Below are positions 14,720-28,031 of a DNA stretch of 64,000 nt, piece by piece (positions within the stretch are counted from its first letter, which is position 1; each line of letters starts with the position of its first letter). The position numbers and the translations under genes are program-made. Origin of the DNA: Atrichornis clamosus. Its lineage: Eukaryota > Chordata > Aves > Passeriformes > Menuridae. Under the pieces are notes generated by a model. The model saw only the letters and a list, made by a program, of their open reading frames with translations, ran no database searches and was not told the DNA's origin. The stretch covers positions 62,001 to 126,000 of the forward strand of contig WBMZ01011711.1 of NCBI GenBank assembly GCA_013400975.1, given 5' to 3'.

Positions 14720-15871
14720 AGTTTGTGTTTGTTTAGGCTCAATAACAAGAGGGTAGTTACTGATTTTCGTGCAAACTTCACTTGTGTGTTCGCTCTTCTG
14801 GGTCTCCAGCAGCAGTTTTGCTTTTGGTGTCTGCTTTTCCTCTGCTGCTGGAGTTGCAAACGTCTGTGTAGATGCACAGATAAAATGTGTATTCTGGGGA
14901 AATGTGCTCTCTTCTGCTCCTGATCTCTGTGGAGCCCGAGGTGCTGAGTCCTTTGCAGTGTTGATCCTGGGGAAATGCAATGTTTCTTTCTCTGAGGAGG
15001 CCGGAGAGCTAATAAATACTTGTGAAATAATAAATAGACACCTTCTACTGTGCAGAGATGAAATATGAGAATGCAGAAGATGTTTGTACTGAGGCATGAA
15101 GTGCTGACCTTTCCTCAGGCTGCAAGGCTCAGATCATTACATATGATCATGTTTGTGTAGATTGCAAATCTCTTTTTTCCCCTCCGTGGCATCTCAAGTG
15201 AGAATTGTGGCAGGTTCCTTAATTTAAGGAGCAGCGCCAGACTGTTACTCAAACGATTGCATAATGGGCTTGGGGATTAGCATCCTGTCAGCTCGATAAC
15301 TGCTCAGGGGCCTTTGTTACCAAGGGGAAAACAGCCCTGAACAATATTCTGGTCTCTGTTACAAAAAGTCACCGTCAGACTCCTTCACACTCTGCTGAGA
15401 GAAGGAAAAGCAGTGGCTGCTTTGTTGGGACAGAGCTGCATCCTGAGCAGGTTGTGGCTGTGGGACAGAGATGTCCATGCTCAGCAACCTTCACGACTGT
15501 TCTTCATCAGAAAGAATAAAAAATAAATGTACTTTTGCTTAAGTCTGGACCCTTCATCCTCCTAAAGCTGAGGAAGGGTCTCTCTGGCTGTAAACCAGAA
15601 CACCAAAAAAAGGACAGTGATTAAAAGGGTTCGTGTGCTGTACTTGATTGCAAGTGCCTCGAGGGAAGAGATGATGGATGTGCACATGCACAGTTGTCTT
15701 CAATTGATTCACAATTTTATTTGTGTAACTCGAAGTCAATGAAAAGATTGTTCCTTTGGCTTGTACCTTGTAAGGGAACATGGAGAAATATAGATGGATA
15801 TGGCAAAGCCAAAGCTCAGCTGAAGCCAAGTGCTTTAGCTGCCTGCTGCAAGAAGTGCCATGAGTTTGTGA

Positions 15872-16162
<291 letters not shown>

Positions 16163-16654
16163 TAATGAATGTGATTTTGTGCCAAATGTGATCATACTGT
16201 TCTAGAACTTGTATTTGATTCTAAAGTTGCTCCAGTTCTTTGCAATGCTCTTCAATGGCTCCTGGATACTGTCATTCCTAAATTGCTCATGGAGTTTCAG
16301 AGGGTTTTAAACCTCAGTGGTTTTCAGTCGTTTCTCAGGAAAATAGAAAACCTTGAGTGTCACCAAGCTCCTGCTGTTGCACTGGCTGATGTTACGTTGT
16401 GTTGACATGGGGAGAAGCCAGATTTGGAAACGCTGAGCTCTTCCCTCTCCACAGCCTGGAATTGTGCTGTGACTGCTTGTTCCAGCCCCTGGCTCGTGTC
16501 ACTGCTGCTGCTGGGCTCTCGGGGCCATCCTCATGTGTGTCGCTTTGCTTTGGCATTTCCCTGGACCAGTTCTGTTGAGTGAATTCATCATCCTTCCCTT
16601 GGAGGCTCAAGGGTTGCTGGTGTGGGGTTTGGAGCCAGCAGGCCCAGCAGGGTG

Positions 16655-16730
16655 GTGTGAGACGTGTGGGACCTTTGGTGTGAAACATGTGGGACGTTTG
16701 GTGTGAGACGTGTGGGACCTATGGTGTGAT
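16655..16730. repeat. 23-bp minisatellite, about 3.3 copies
   Basis: Units at 16655-16677, 16678-16700 and 16701-16723 plus a partial one follow GTGTGAGACGTGTGGGACC(T)TTG with one to three changes each. It lies about 530 bp after coding exon 2. Confidence 0.85.
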
Positions 16731-16869
16731 GCTCTGGGTTGTCCTTGTGACTCCATCCTTCAGGGATGTCCCGGAAAGGGCAGGCTGTGGATGGTGGTGT
16801 CTGCAGCGGGAGATGTTCCAGGAGGGTGAAGGAATGTTGTGTCATATCCTACCGTATCCCTTATCCTGT

Positions 16870-17103
16870 CACAGGATGGTTTGAGCTGGAAGCAACCTTG
16901 AAGCTCATCCCCTCCCACCTCCTGCCATGGGCAGAGACACCTTCTACTGTCCCAGGGTGCTCCAAGCCCCGTCCAGCCTGGTCTTGGGCACTCCCAGGGA
17001 TGGGGCAGCCACAGCTTCTCTGGGCAGCTGGTGCCAGGGCCTCCCCACCCTCACAGGGAAGGATTCCTGCCCAGTATCCCATGTAACCCTGCCCCTTTCA
17101 GTC
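16870..17103 (-). mobile_element. CR1 LINE fragment, antisense
   Basis: Contains GTTTGAGCTGGAAGCAACC, CTGCCATGGGCAGAGACACC, AGGGTGCTCCAAGCCCCGTC, GGCAGCCACAGCTTCTCTGG and CCTCACAGGGAAGGATTCC in the order expected of a minus-strand CR1 3' end. It lies about 700 bp downstream of coding exon 2. Confidence 0.9.
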
Positions 17104-18807
17104 AGGTTGATGGTATCAAGTTAAACCATCATCATTTTGTTGATGGAAATCTCCAATTTTGCAGCCCATTCTCCTGTCCTGGTACAGAACCCAGAGGAGG
17201 CCTGGCCTGAAGGTGTGACTGCTATCCCTAAACTTTTCTCTTCAGGGTAGATAGCTCTGAATCTCCCCAGAGATGCCAGAATGTGGGAGGACTTTAGATG
17301 GCTCTTTGGGGAATAGAGGCATAAATCCCTGCCAAGCTGATTTACAATCCAGATTCATAAGGGTTTGGAAACTGAAATGTTTAAAGTTGATTCCTGTGCT
17401 GGGAAGGAGAAAGAAGCAGTGATGTAATTAATTCTTGGTGATTTATGCAAGGCTCTTCTCCAGAAGGCTTCGGTGATGGAGCCTGATGGGGAATCCCTCG
17501 TCATGGGGCAGGAACAGGCTCAGCTGCATTCCCCAAATGGACCTCACAGATATCCCCCCCTGCATCTGCCCTTCAGTACAACCAGCACAGCCCAATCCCC
17601 AGCTCGCTGAGCCACGGGAATCCCCAGCCAGGTTAGAGCAGGGCAGGAACTGCTCTGGAGCAGCCCCAGGGGTTTCCATCCCCATGGCTCTTCCGAGGCT
17701 CCCACCAGCTCTGCCTGCAGGGAGAAACCCCAGCTTGTTCCCAAACTGCCACAGGGAGCTGATGGATCCCTCCTGGCAGCATCAGCCAAGGAACAGGCTG
17801 GGAAGGAGACTGGGCTTAAAGAAAGAGGCTTTGGAGAGGGGGATGCGGAATTGTTCCATGATGTTGATAGCACAGAAGGAACCCATATTTGCATAAGTTT
17901 GTCTGTTCCTGTGAATGCATATTATGTGGTATTGAAGCAAATGGGTTTGGATTTAATACAGCGGGACGTGACAAATGCCAGTGTTCATTAGAATTTAAAA
18001 TTGACTTTATTTGCAAATATCCACCGTTGCAAAATCATCCCCAAAATGTGTTCTCTGTGTCAAGGGCAGGCTCTGGCTGAAGAACAGTTTCCCACTTTAT
18101 AGACCTTCTGCAGAATTAGATTTATTCTACGAGCTGCTCGTGCAGTCAACACGTAACTCACCATCCTCCGTGAAATGTAAAGCACCAACCCAAGCAGTGC
18201 CCTGCTTCCAGCAACTTTGCATGCAGGGTGATGCAGGTCATGCCTGTGAGATTAAGGCACTGACAGGGATGGTGCCTAAACTTCCACAGACCCTGGAACG
18301 GGAATAATCCGATCCGCGGCGCTGCTGCTGCTGCTTAGGGCTGTGCTCAATTCTTGTGTCACACAAAGAAGGCTCAGGTGAAGTTCTGAGGGGTTTAACA
18401 CCTGTCAGCAACTTCCCTGGGGGCTGAAAACCTCGGGAAGTGCAAGAAGTTCCTGCTGTTTGGAGGTTTAATGGAGCAGTGCTGCCTGGAGATGCAGGCC
18501 CTGATCTGAATCCCTATGGGGGAATGGCACCTTGTCCCGGGATTTTGGGTGGTGACCCTCTCCCAGGTGCTGTCTTGGGGTCACATTGGATTTGCCAGTG
18601 CTTTGGGGGAGCTGGTGCCACAGTTTTGGGGCTGTTCTCCCAGTGCCTGAGGTGGCCGTGTCTCCCTGGGGACATTTGTGCAAAGGCAGAGTTAAGCAGG
18701 GAGGGCAGGGCTTGGGAGAAGGGGGTTCAGGAGGTGGGTTCCCTCTGTTCCAGTGAGCTAGAGCTCGTGCTGGTCCTTGGGAGGAGCTGTGCCATTGCTC
18801 CCGCGGC

Positions 18808-19005
18808 TCCCTGACAGGGGGGGCAGCCAGGGGGGTCTGGCTCTGCACAGGGAACAGGGACGGGAGGAGAGGGAACGGCCTCAGCTGTGCCAGGGGAGGG
18901 GCGGGTTGGATTTTAGTGACAACTCCTTACAGAAAGTGATGTCCAGCCCTGGCACAGCTGCCCAGGGCAGTGTGGAGTCCCCAGCGCTGGGAGTGCTCAG
19001 AAAAC
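18808..19005 (+). mobile_element. CR1 LINE internal fragment, sense
   Basis: GGGGCAGCCAGGGGGGTCTG, GGAACGGCCTCAGCTGTGCC and CCTGGCACAGCTGCCCAGGG parallel the middle of the 4395 copy. The usual 3' end after GGAGTCCCCAGCGCTGG is missing or eroded. Confidence 0.75.
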
Positions 19006-19891
19006 ATTTGGGTATGGCAGCTGGAGGAACAGAGCTGGGAGAGGTTGGGAGCAGAGGTCCCTGTGCTGCTCTCCCTGCGTGGCCCCTCTGCACCAGGCAG
19101 CTCTGCCAGAGCAGGAGCAGCCCCAGGGTGGGGGGAATTCATCCCTAATTTGAGACATCCCAGCAGTGAGAAGTCGTTGCCAGCTCCAGGGAATGGTCTT
19201 CAATCTCACAGCCAGTTTCTTTTGGCAGAAAGGAGGTTTGAGTCCATAGGTACCAGCACATTTACTGGCTTTGGCCTCAAATCTGTAGCGAGCTAATTAT
19301 CCTAAAGTCAGTGTTTCATCCAAACTTGTTTCTGATCAGCCAGGATCTTAGGAAATCTGAGGATCAGTAGAAAGTGCTACCCCTGCTTAGTTTTCAAATA
19401 TGCTTTAGCATAGAAAGACTTTGCTTGATCCTCTGAGTTAATAATTCTTCACAAAGTGACTTTTATTATGAGCACTTCAAGTGAGTTTGAATATGTCATT
19501 GTGGCAGGAGATGAAGATTTGAAACATGCTCTGCAGTCTGTGGGATTAATAAATTAGGGGAATAGTCTAATTATGGGAAATCTAAAGGATAATTTCAGAT
19601 TATTAATGAAACTACTGAATACTTGAATTTCAAAGATTCATTCATCTTTGATTTTTTTTTAAAGATTAATCTGTACCAGAAGGTTAATTGCTATCTGTAA
19701 GAAATATATATACTGAAGTCGTTAGCAAAAGACCACTTGAATGCCTCCTAACAGATAAATGGAAGATCCAGAGTGCGTTTATTAATGTTCTGCTCTCCCC
19801 ACATGGCCCATTTCCACAGCTGAGTTCCCTGGCTCACTCCCTCCATGGCTGCAGCTCAGCAGGTGAGGAGGGAGCTGCAGGACGTGCCCTG

Positions 19892-20231
19892 CCCTCCCTC
19901 CCCTCCCTCCCCTCCCTCCCCTCCCTCCCCTCCCTCCCCTCCCTCCCCTCCCTCCCCTCCCTCCCCTCCCTCCCCTCCCTCCCCTCCCTCCCCTCCCTCC
20001 CCTCCCTCCCCTCCCTCCCCTCCCTCCCCTCCCTCCCCTCCCTCCCCTCCCTCCCCTCCCTCCCCTCCCTCCCCTCCCTCCCCTCCCTCCCCTCCCTCCC
20101 CTCCCTCCCCTCCCTCCCCTCCCTCCCCTCCCTCCCCTCCCTCCCCTCCCTCCCCTCCCTCCCCTCCCTCCCCTCCCTCCCCTCCCTCCCCTCCCTCCCC
20201 TCCCTCCCCTCCCTCCCCTCCCTCCCCTCCC
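19892..20231. repeat. (CCCTCCCTC)n 9-bp tandem array, about 38 copies
   Basis: An uninterrupted 9-bp unit runs for about 340 bp of pure pyrimidine on the + strand. The first deviation is near 20232 (CCCTTCCCTC). The complementary strand is (GAGGGAGGG)n, with dense G3/G4 runs. Because the unit is a multiple of three it opens long frames on both strands (Leu-Pro-Ser or Ser-Pro-Pro on +, Arg-Gly-Gly on -). These are not genes. The uniformity suggests recent expansion or an active slippage locus, and copy number in an assembly is often unreliable. Confidence 0.97.
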
Positions 20232-21066
20232 TTCCCTCAGCTCCCTGCCCTGCCTCCCCTGAGCTCCCCCATCCAGCCTGATCCCAAACTCAGCATTCCT
20301 GCTCAGCAGGGCTGGGTTGGAGCCAAGGCCTCTGTGCTGTTGCTGTGTGCGGAGCAGGGAGGGCCCACAAGGGAGCATCTGCAGAGCTTGGGGGTGAAGT
20401 TCTCAGCTTGGGGGGCTGCAGAGGAGAGGTTCTGGGTCACCTTGCACCTCTTCTGAGTGCTGAAGCCACGGTGACAGGGGATGGCAGCTCCTGTCCCCGG
20501 TGCTGGTGTGGCTCTGTGCTGAGGTTTCTCTGGAGGTTTTAGGGGCAGTGCTGTGTTTGTTAAAGCCACCCCCACCCTGACAGCACACACAGAATCACCC
20601 CTAAGCCACTTTAGCATGGAAAGCGCAGCCCTTGTGACAGCCTCTTGATCTGCTTTTCTCCTGCTTTCACTGAAAACTTCTTTTACGTCTTCCTTTCTGT
20701 AATTCCTCAGTCTCCATGATCCTGCAGACATCACTTACATAAGGTGGGAGCAGGGAGTGCAGCAGGGAGGGAGCTGGGCTTGCTTGGAAACAGGAACTTC
20801 CAGCCCCAGAGAAGGGACCCTTCAAAGGCTCCCTGCCCATGGCAGGGGGTTGGAACGAGAGGATGTTCAAACCCATTCTGTGATTTTCAATTCTTCTTGC
20901 CCTTGTGAGCAGACTTTCTTCCCAGCAGTCCTCCTGAACAGGATTTCTCAATATAACTTGAATTTCTTTATCTTGTTTATCCCTTCAGCTTTATATTTGC
21001 TACAAAGCCCCTGTGTATAGACACAGGTACTAACCTGTGTGAGACACGTTGTCCTTGTGTCCATCC

Positions 21067-21320
21067 AGTGAGACTGTCCCAGGGGAGGGCCAGGTTGGAT
21101 ATCAGGAAAAGGTTCTTCCCCCAGAGGGTGCTGGGCACTGACCAGATCCCCAGGGAATGGGCACGGCCCAAAGGCTGCCAGAGCTCCAGGAGCCTTTGGA
21201 CAGCGCTCCCAGGGATGCACAGGGTGGGGTTGTTGGGGTGTCTGTGCAGGGCCAGGGGCTGGGCTGGGTGATCCTGTGGGTCCCTTCCAGCTCAGGACAT
21301 TCCATGGTTCTGTGTCACTC
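21067..21320 (+). mobile_element. CR1 LINE fragment, sense
   Basis: GGGGAGGGCCAGGTTGGATA, CAGAGGGTGCTGGGCACTG and GGCCAGGGGCTGGGCTGGG lead to GGTCCCTTCCAGCTCAGGAC and an ATTCCATGGTTCTGTG tail. The 3' end is complete. Confidence 0.9.
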
Positions 21321-24300
21321 CCCTGGAGTCAATGAACCACTGTTTTGCACAGCATTAAATATTATCCTCTCCAAATTCATCGGTTTCTTTACAAATTAGT
21401 GACGTACAATTAAGTATTTACTACAGAAGTTACTTTCCATGAGTTTTTTACCTGTAACAAAGACTGTTTTAAACCTTTCTACACCTTTTTATAACCTTTT
21501 CCTAGAGGCTTGATATTTGTTTCCTACACTGGTTTGTGTTTCTCAGAAGATTTGAATCTTTTGACAGGGGTTTTTGGGGATCTGAGTCCTGTCCTGATGC
21601 TCCCTGACCCTTCAGTGGTGTTTGGGAAAGCTGTGCTCTCATTCAGCACTTCTGTGACACCGATAAAAGCCCAGAGCTGCTCTGTCAGCCCTCAGTGATT
21701 CACACAGCACTTTTGTAGGCTCCTGTAGGTCTGTTCAGCTGCCTGCTCTGATCCTGAATCTGCATTTTTGTAATAGAACTTAATTTTTATGCTGTCTGTT
21801 GGGAATTCCATTAGCACAAATTAGTGCTGGGTAACATGAGAGAGTGAAATCAGTGCTGTGAGGGAGTTGTACAAGTGTCTGGGCCTGGGAAGGGAAAGGA
21901 GACTGCTCTGTCTGTACCTCTCAAATGGAGGGCTGATTCCCGGTGCCAAGTAGAAAATCCTGATTTATTTCCTTTTTATCTTACTTTCTGATGCTAATGA
22001 GACATCTCTGTTTTTCCCTTGGTCCATTAAAGCCCTGCTGAATGGGTTTAGAGCACTCAGTAGCAGCAGCAGTCACTTCACAGCGTAGGCCGAGGCTGAA
22101 AGGAGCCCAGAGATGGGAGAGGGAGGCGGCCAGAGGGGTGGGCGGGGGCTGCACTGGCCGTGTAGTGAACACCAGGAGTTTCTTAGTGAGGTTTGGACAA
22201 GGTGCTGGCTGTGGGTGCTGCCCCTGCTCCGAGGGTGCCCCAGACGGGCGGTCTCTGATCTGCGTTCCCTGTGGCAGCACCCAGAGCCCAGCTGGGAACA
22301 GCCCCTGCTCAGACGTTCCCTGGGATGAGTCCCTGTTGGGAAGGTGACGGGATAAGGTGCTGTGCTGCCCACCCTGAGCACTTGATCAGGCTGAGGGGGT
22401 TTGCCTGCTGAGCTCACTGGATGCGTAAGCCCGGGGAGGAGCCTCCTGCAGCCCCTCAGTCAGAGCTGAGCCTGGCTGGTGACAAACCCGGCCACAGCTG
22501 CAGGTTTGAGGTGCAGCCCCAGCGAACCGGAGCTGTGGACGTGGTGTGCAGCTCGTCTTGGCTCTCTGGGAGGGCACGGCCCCTGGGGTGTCCGTGGAGT
22601 TGGAGCGTGTGAAGGACAGGGGGGGATTCCTGGTCCTGCAGGCCCCTCCTGGGGGCTCGGTGTTGGCAGGAGGGGTGGGGGTCTCCGGGGATGGAGGGGC
22701 TGCAGTGCAGGGCTGTCCCTTGGTCTCTGGTGGTGTTCAGTGCTTCTGCCTGGCTGGGAATGGCCTTCATCCATTCACCTGGGAGCCTGTCCTCTGGATC
22801 AAACCAAATACACAAACCACTCATAAAATCAAGTCATTCACAGCCAAGCACCTCAAGTGTTTTCCATTTTTCTTCCTGCTTTTCCCAACTATTCTTGCAT
22901 TCCTTCAGTGTGCAGTGGTGTTAAATAACAACATTATGAAATCCATTATTCTCCTTCCTGTTGGCAAATCGCAAATGTTTTGTCATTTCAGACCAAAAAA
23001 ATGAGGACAAATTGCAGTCTGAGGCTGTGGGGGCCTGTGCTGTGCTGCAGTCTGGCAGGGTTCTTGGGATGTCCTGTGAATTGTAGCTGAGCTGGTGGGA
23101 GATGCACTCCTTGATCCCTGAGTGTGGTTTGGGTGGAACTGAGAGTTCAGGCACTTGTGAGAGTGGAAAACAAAGCACATCTGTCCCTGGGAGTGGTCAG
23201 TGCTGCCCTGGCTCTGTGGGTGACCTGTGAGCAGTGGTGTAGTGCAGAGGAGAAGGGGAGGAGTGGGCTCCTGGCCTGAACTGGGTAGAACTCGTTGTGT
23301 GCCTGGCTTGGAGGCTGCAGCCCCCAGGGCAGCAGCCTGTGCTCTCTGATTACCAAAACCCATGGATGCAGCCTTCATCTCTTCAGCATCTTCCTCCCTG
23401 AGACAGAACAGATGTCCTGAGCTGGCTGGCTCTGTTCCCTGCTCACTAAAGAAGAGTGATGAGATCTCAGCTGCCCTTTGGAAACATCTATTTCTCTCTT
23501 CACTACGCAGGGAGTGTCGGCACCAAATATTGAAGTGTGTCGTTAAAGACTTTAAATATTAAAAAAAAATCATTGGGATCTCTGTGATATATGTATTTCC
23601 TTATCTTTTGCCATCACTGGAAGATAAAAGACCTGGTGTAGGTTTAGAGGGTCCTGATGATCTCCCTGAGGAGGGCAGGGTGTTGGATGCACCTCCTGGC
23701 ACTCGGCATCAGGAGCCTCTGCCCGTGTCCTGATTCCCTGATGGAACCAGGGTAATTCCTCCTCCTCCAACAGGCTCAGGAACAGCAACCCAGGAGAGGT
23801 GTGGAGAAGGAAAAGAGGTGAGGATGTGAGGGGATGATTGCCTTTGTGCCTGCTGACGTGGAATCTGAGCCCAGCTCCATCCTGGTCAGCACAGAGATTG
23901 GAATGTCCTCCGGAATGAGCTCGCCCAGCTGCTCCTTGGGAAGTGTTATTGGAGAGCTGTAGCAGCTGCTGTTCCCCTTAGAGCATCAGCCACTTTAATG
24001 ATAAATATCTGCCTTTTTATGGCATTTATTGACCATGTGGAGATTGCATCTCAAGGACAGAATAAAATTGAAATAGGCAATTCTTGTTGCTGAACAAATA
24101 ACTGCCAGTGTCCTTTCCAAATGTTTCCCCAGCTTTAATAAAACATTGCTGGCGTGCCTGGATGAGGTGTGTCGTATGGATCAGCTGGGAAGCAGGGACT
24201 TGTGGAGTCCTTGCTCATACAAAGCAGAAAAAGCCTTGTTGATCCTTCGTTTTTCCCAGTGAAGTTGGACACCCCCAGGGAATTCTTTCATTTGGCCAGG

Positions 24301-25028
24301 CCCGTGCTGCAGGATGCAGCAGGGAAGGTGTTGGTTTGCTGCAGGGTCAGGAAGTTTCTCATTCCAATCCAGGTGTTTCCATTTGTTCTTTGGCAGGATT
24401 TCTGCACCTCGAGGGCAGTGGGTCCTCCTGGTAAGGACGGGAGTTTGGTGTTTGTTGTGCAGCCAGGTTCTGCTGGGAAGGACAGAGAAGGGCGAAAAAA
24501 TGGGGGAGATTTTCAGGAGATGGACACAGAGTTTGTTGATGTGCATTAGGAAGCTTGAGGAGGAGATCCCCTGGAAGTGCTGTTTTTGGGAGGAGAAGGG
24601 GGAAAGGAGAGGGTTTGGGGTTAGGGAATAATAAAAGGAACAAGTCTGGAAGCACTGAGAGATGTATGAGGCTGAGGAGAAGGAGGGATGAAAAGCGGAG
24701 GAATGAAGGTGGATAGAAGTGCCTGGGGTTGCAAGGATTGGGCCATGGCAGGCAAAAATTATCCATGAGTAAGGAAGATTTGCCATAGAGAGTGGGCGGG
24801 AAAATCACATTTGTTTCACAAAAAAAATACTGAGCTTGAGAGCAGAATTGACTTTGATTGTAAAAACTTCAAACTTCTGGAAGATAAGAAAGGAATTCTT
24901 CCCAAAGTCTCTTTTTTGTGCCGGGGGCAGGGAATCCAGGCTTCCTTGAGGTTTGTCTCTGCGTGCCTTTGCTGCTCACTGTGCTCTTCCCCTGCCTCCC
25001 AGCCTGCCTGGAGGGACTCGTGGAGCCG

Positions 25029-25055
25029 GAGAATCCTGAGAATCCTGAGAATCCT
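25029..25055. repeat. 9-bp triplicate (GAGAATCCT)3
   Basis: Three perfect tandem copies of GAGAATCCT in otherwise unique sequence. Confidence 0.85.
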
Positions 25056-26384
25056 GGCTCCCATCTCGCCTCCGGCGCCTCTCCCAGTGCGTGGTGCAAA
25101 GCAGCTTGTCAGCTTTCCTGAAGGAATAAAATGAATTTCATAAAAACCTGCTGCAGAGGAAGCCCCTGCTGTCAGTTTGACTTTCCCCGTGGAAAAGAGA
25201 AATATTGTGATTACACTGAGGTCTTCCCATGGGATATGTCTGTTGTGCAAAGTAGGATGAATTCGTTGGACTTCGCCTGGGACCAGCTCTAAATGTGCCT
25301 CTGCATCTGAAGGGTAATCCATAATGGGATGCAGTAAGTTATTCCAGCCTCTGTCACTGAAACCCCGCGTCCCAGGAGGAAACACAAAATATTGCCTCAT
25401 CTTGTACCTTCCATACTTCACAGTCCCTTTTCACTTTGTGCTAATGCAAGGAACAGCTTTGCCAGCCATGGGGGAGTAGCAGCACATCAATAATTCGGAG
25501 GTGCCTCTTCCATCACAGCCTCCCCTGCCTTCTTCATTCCTTATCCTTCCTCAGACAGCTGAGGATGACAAACACCCCGAACCCTCCACACTCCTCAAAG
25601 ATGATTTTCATGCACTCCTGATGAACTGGGCAGCCACAAGCACTCCCTGCTCTGTCCCCAAAGGTGCCTGAGCCTTCTCAGCACAGCTCCTTGTGTGGAG
25701 AGAGGAGTTCGATGAGAGAGGAGAAAATCCCATCTGCTCCCACCCCGCAGGGTCCTGGCAGGTAGGGAGTGATGATCAGTGGAGTTTATAGCTTCCCTAC
25801 ACGTTCTTAGAGTTATTTGTCAAGGCAGTGTTTGAAATTCTCTTTGCTGTGCTCTATCCGAGGAGATACCTGAGCTGGAAACATGAACTGCAGCACGGCT
25901 TTTGAAGTGCTTTACACACAGCCAGGATGTGGGGAAGATGCTCAGAGATACACAGTTTATACTGCAGCCTCTGCTGTTCACTTCTCTTTAGAGTTTCAAG
26001 ATTTACATCTCTTCAGTCTGAAAGGAGCCTTGTGATGGAGACTACGGGCGTTATTTTAACATGTGATCAATGTTTCAAACAAACCCTGAGGGATGCTCAG
26101 GTACCCCTCCTGTCCAAGCAGGTGCCTTGGCTGGGCTGTGCAGTGTGATGGTGAACCACAGCTCTTTCTGCATTTTCAGAGCATTTTTGGGCTGTTAATA
26201 CCAAAAAGTGGATAAGAAATGCAAAGTACTCAATTAAGATCAGAAAAAGTCTTTGCGTGTATTTCCTGTGTGGCCACAGAGATGGAACAGGTTAAACTTT
26301 GGGTCATGGAAATGCAGCTCAAGCATTTTGTGTTCAACAAATGAGCAGACCTGGCTTTTCCTGGTGGGGTTTAGTGGGTGTGGG

Positions 26385-26449
26385 GTTCCTCAGTCAGAGG
26401 TTGGACGCGGTGACCTTGGAGGTTTTTCCAGCCTCACTGGCTGTGGTTC
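26385..26449 (+). mobile_element. Probable CR1 tail remnant, sense
   Basis: AGAGGTTGGACGCGGTGACC followed by TTGGAGGTTTTTCCAGCCTC resembles the last ~60 bp of CR1 (GGTTGGACTxGATGACCTT...TTCCAACCT). It is too short for a firm call. Confidence 0.55.
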
Positions 26450-27874
26450 AGGGCGGATGTTGGGGCTGAGCTGGGTTTGTGCTGCCCAGCACATCCAGCT
26501 GATCACCCTGCTCTGGGACAAGGGAAAGCGGCTTCCTGGGAAAAAGAGAGAGCAGAACTATTTCAGAGAGCTGTCTGGCCATGGGAGACGTGATCCAGAC
26601 ACGAGAAGTCTGGCAGGGGCTATCTCAGGCTGTGCTCGAGACAATGCTCTCAAGCATTGATTGAAGATACACTGTAATTTAATTCCCTGGATGTATTTTG
26701 TTTCTCCCCTTAATTCACTGACCCACAGTGTCTAATCAACCCTTTCACCGTCTCTCAGTTTATCTTACATCCATATTCTGTGCCTTTTCCAGCCTAACAT
26801 TTTTCCCCTCACATGACTTGGTTCTCGCTCTTCCTTCCCGTTGTTCCCAGGTGTCCCCTGTGCTGCCCTTCGGTCCCACTCCTGTTCTGCTTGTTTGGAG
26901 CAGGCAGGGACGAACCCAGTTGCTCTCCAGACACGGCTGTACTCAATTATCATTATTTATAGTGACTTGGCTTCCTCAAGACAAAGGCCCTGTTGAGCTG
27001 TGCTGGTCAGAGCGTTCAGGAGAGATGTGCTGCTCTTCACTTCTGTAGCAGCAAGGCAGGAAGCTGGCTGAGCTGGCAGTGCAGGGGGCCCAAATATAGC
27101 AGCTTTTCTGCCTAAAAACCTGAAGGATTTCGCTTAAATGCTCATGTTTTAAGAAGAGCAGGGTGCAGATGTAGAGCAGCAGGGAGCTTTTTTTGACAGC
27201 TCTTCACTGACGTTTCATTGCTGTTTATATATTTCTTTTAAAGCCAATTTTATATCCAGGCAAAAGCAAGTCTAGACAGATTGTCTAAAAACTTTTATTG
27301 GCTAATTAAGATTATACTGCTGGTATATCACTGCTGGATAGCACGGACTCTGCTTAAGAAATGGCCTTTATTTTTTTGCAGCATGTGCCTTTTGCCAAGT
27401 TTTCTTCTGTTATTCCTTGGGAGGGTTTTTTCATATCTATTTCAATGTCAGAACCAAATGCCACTTCAAGTCTGGTGTTTGCACATCTGAGCCTCTATAA
27501 AGGAACTGGAGCACCTTGATTTTTTTTCCAAAGTGCTGAGCATTTGTGGCTTCTATTCCAATTGATTGGAGCTGCAATTGCTCTGCACAGCAGGGAAATC
27601 AATCCAGCCTTAAATAGTTGTGTGTCTGTGTGGTGGCCTCAGCGTCTGTGTGAGCTGGGAGGGGTGGCCCTGGTGCAGGGACCTGGGAACGTGGCTGGGC
27701 AGAGGCAGGGCCCCAGGAGGTGCTCCCAGGGGATGCTCTTTGCTTTGTGAGGAGCTCACCCGGGGTCTGGCCTGGCTGGGTTGTCCAAAACCAGCATCTT
27801 TTTGGAGGCTGGGGTGGGGCAGGTGGCTTTGGACACATGGGTATCAAAATTGGTGCTGTTTTGCCAGCTCATCA

Positions 27875-28031
27875 GAAAGGTTTGGGTTCGGACAGACCTT
27901 AAAGCTCCTCCAGTGCCACCCCTGCCCTGGGCAGGGACACCTCCCACTGTCCCAGGGTGCTCCCAGCCCCGTCCAGCCTGGCCTTGGACACTGCCAGGGA
28001 TCCAGGGGCAGCCACAGCTGCTCCGGACAAC
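27875..28031 (-). mobile_element. CR1 LINE fragment, antisense
   Basis: CCTTAAAGCTCCTCCAGTGC, GGGCAGGGACACCTCCCACT and CCAGCCTGGCCTTGGACACT are the conserved minus-strand CR1 3' blocks. A small insertion (CCAGGG duplicated) precedes GCAGCCACAGCTGCTC. Confidence 0.88.

Noticed and set aside
19688..20378. Long open frames on both strands encoding Leu-Pro-Ser, Ser-Pro-Pro or Arg-Gly-Gly repeats
   Set aside because: They are produced by the 9-bp tandem array, which is a multiple of three and has no stop in any frame. Outside the array the frames have no recognisable protein sequence.
24816..25421. 201-codon open frame on the - strand
   Set aside because: No motif recognised. It includes the (GAGAATCCT)3 repeat read as an Ile-Leu-Arg repeat and looks like chance.
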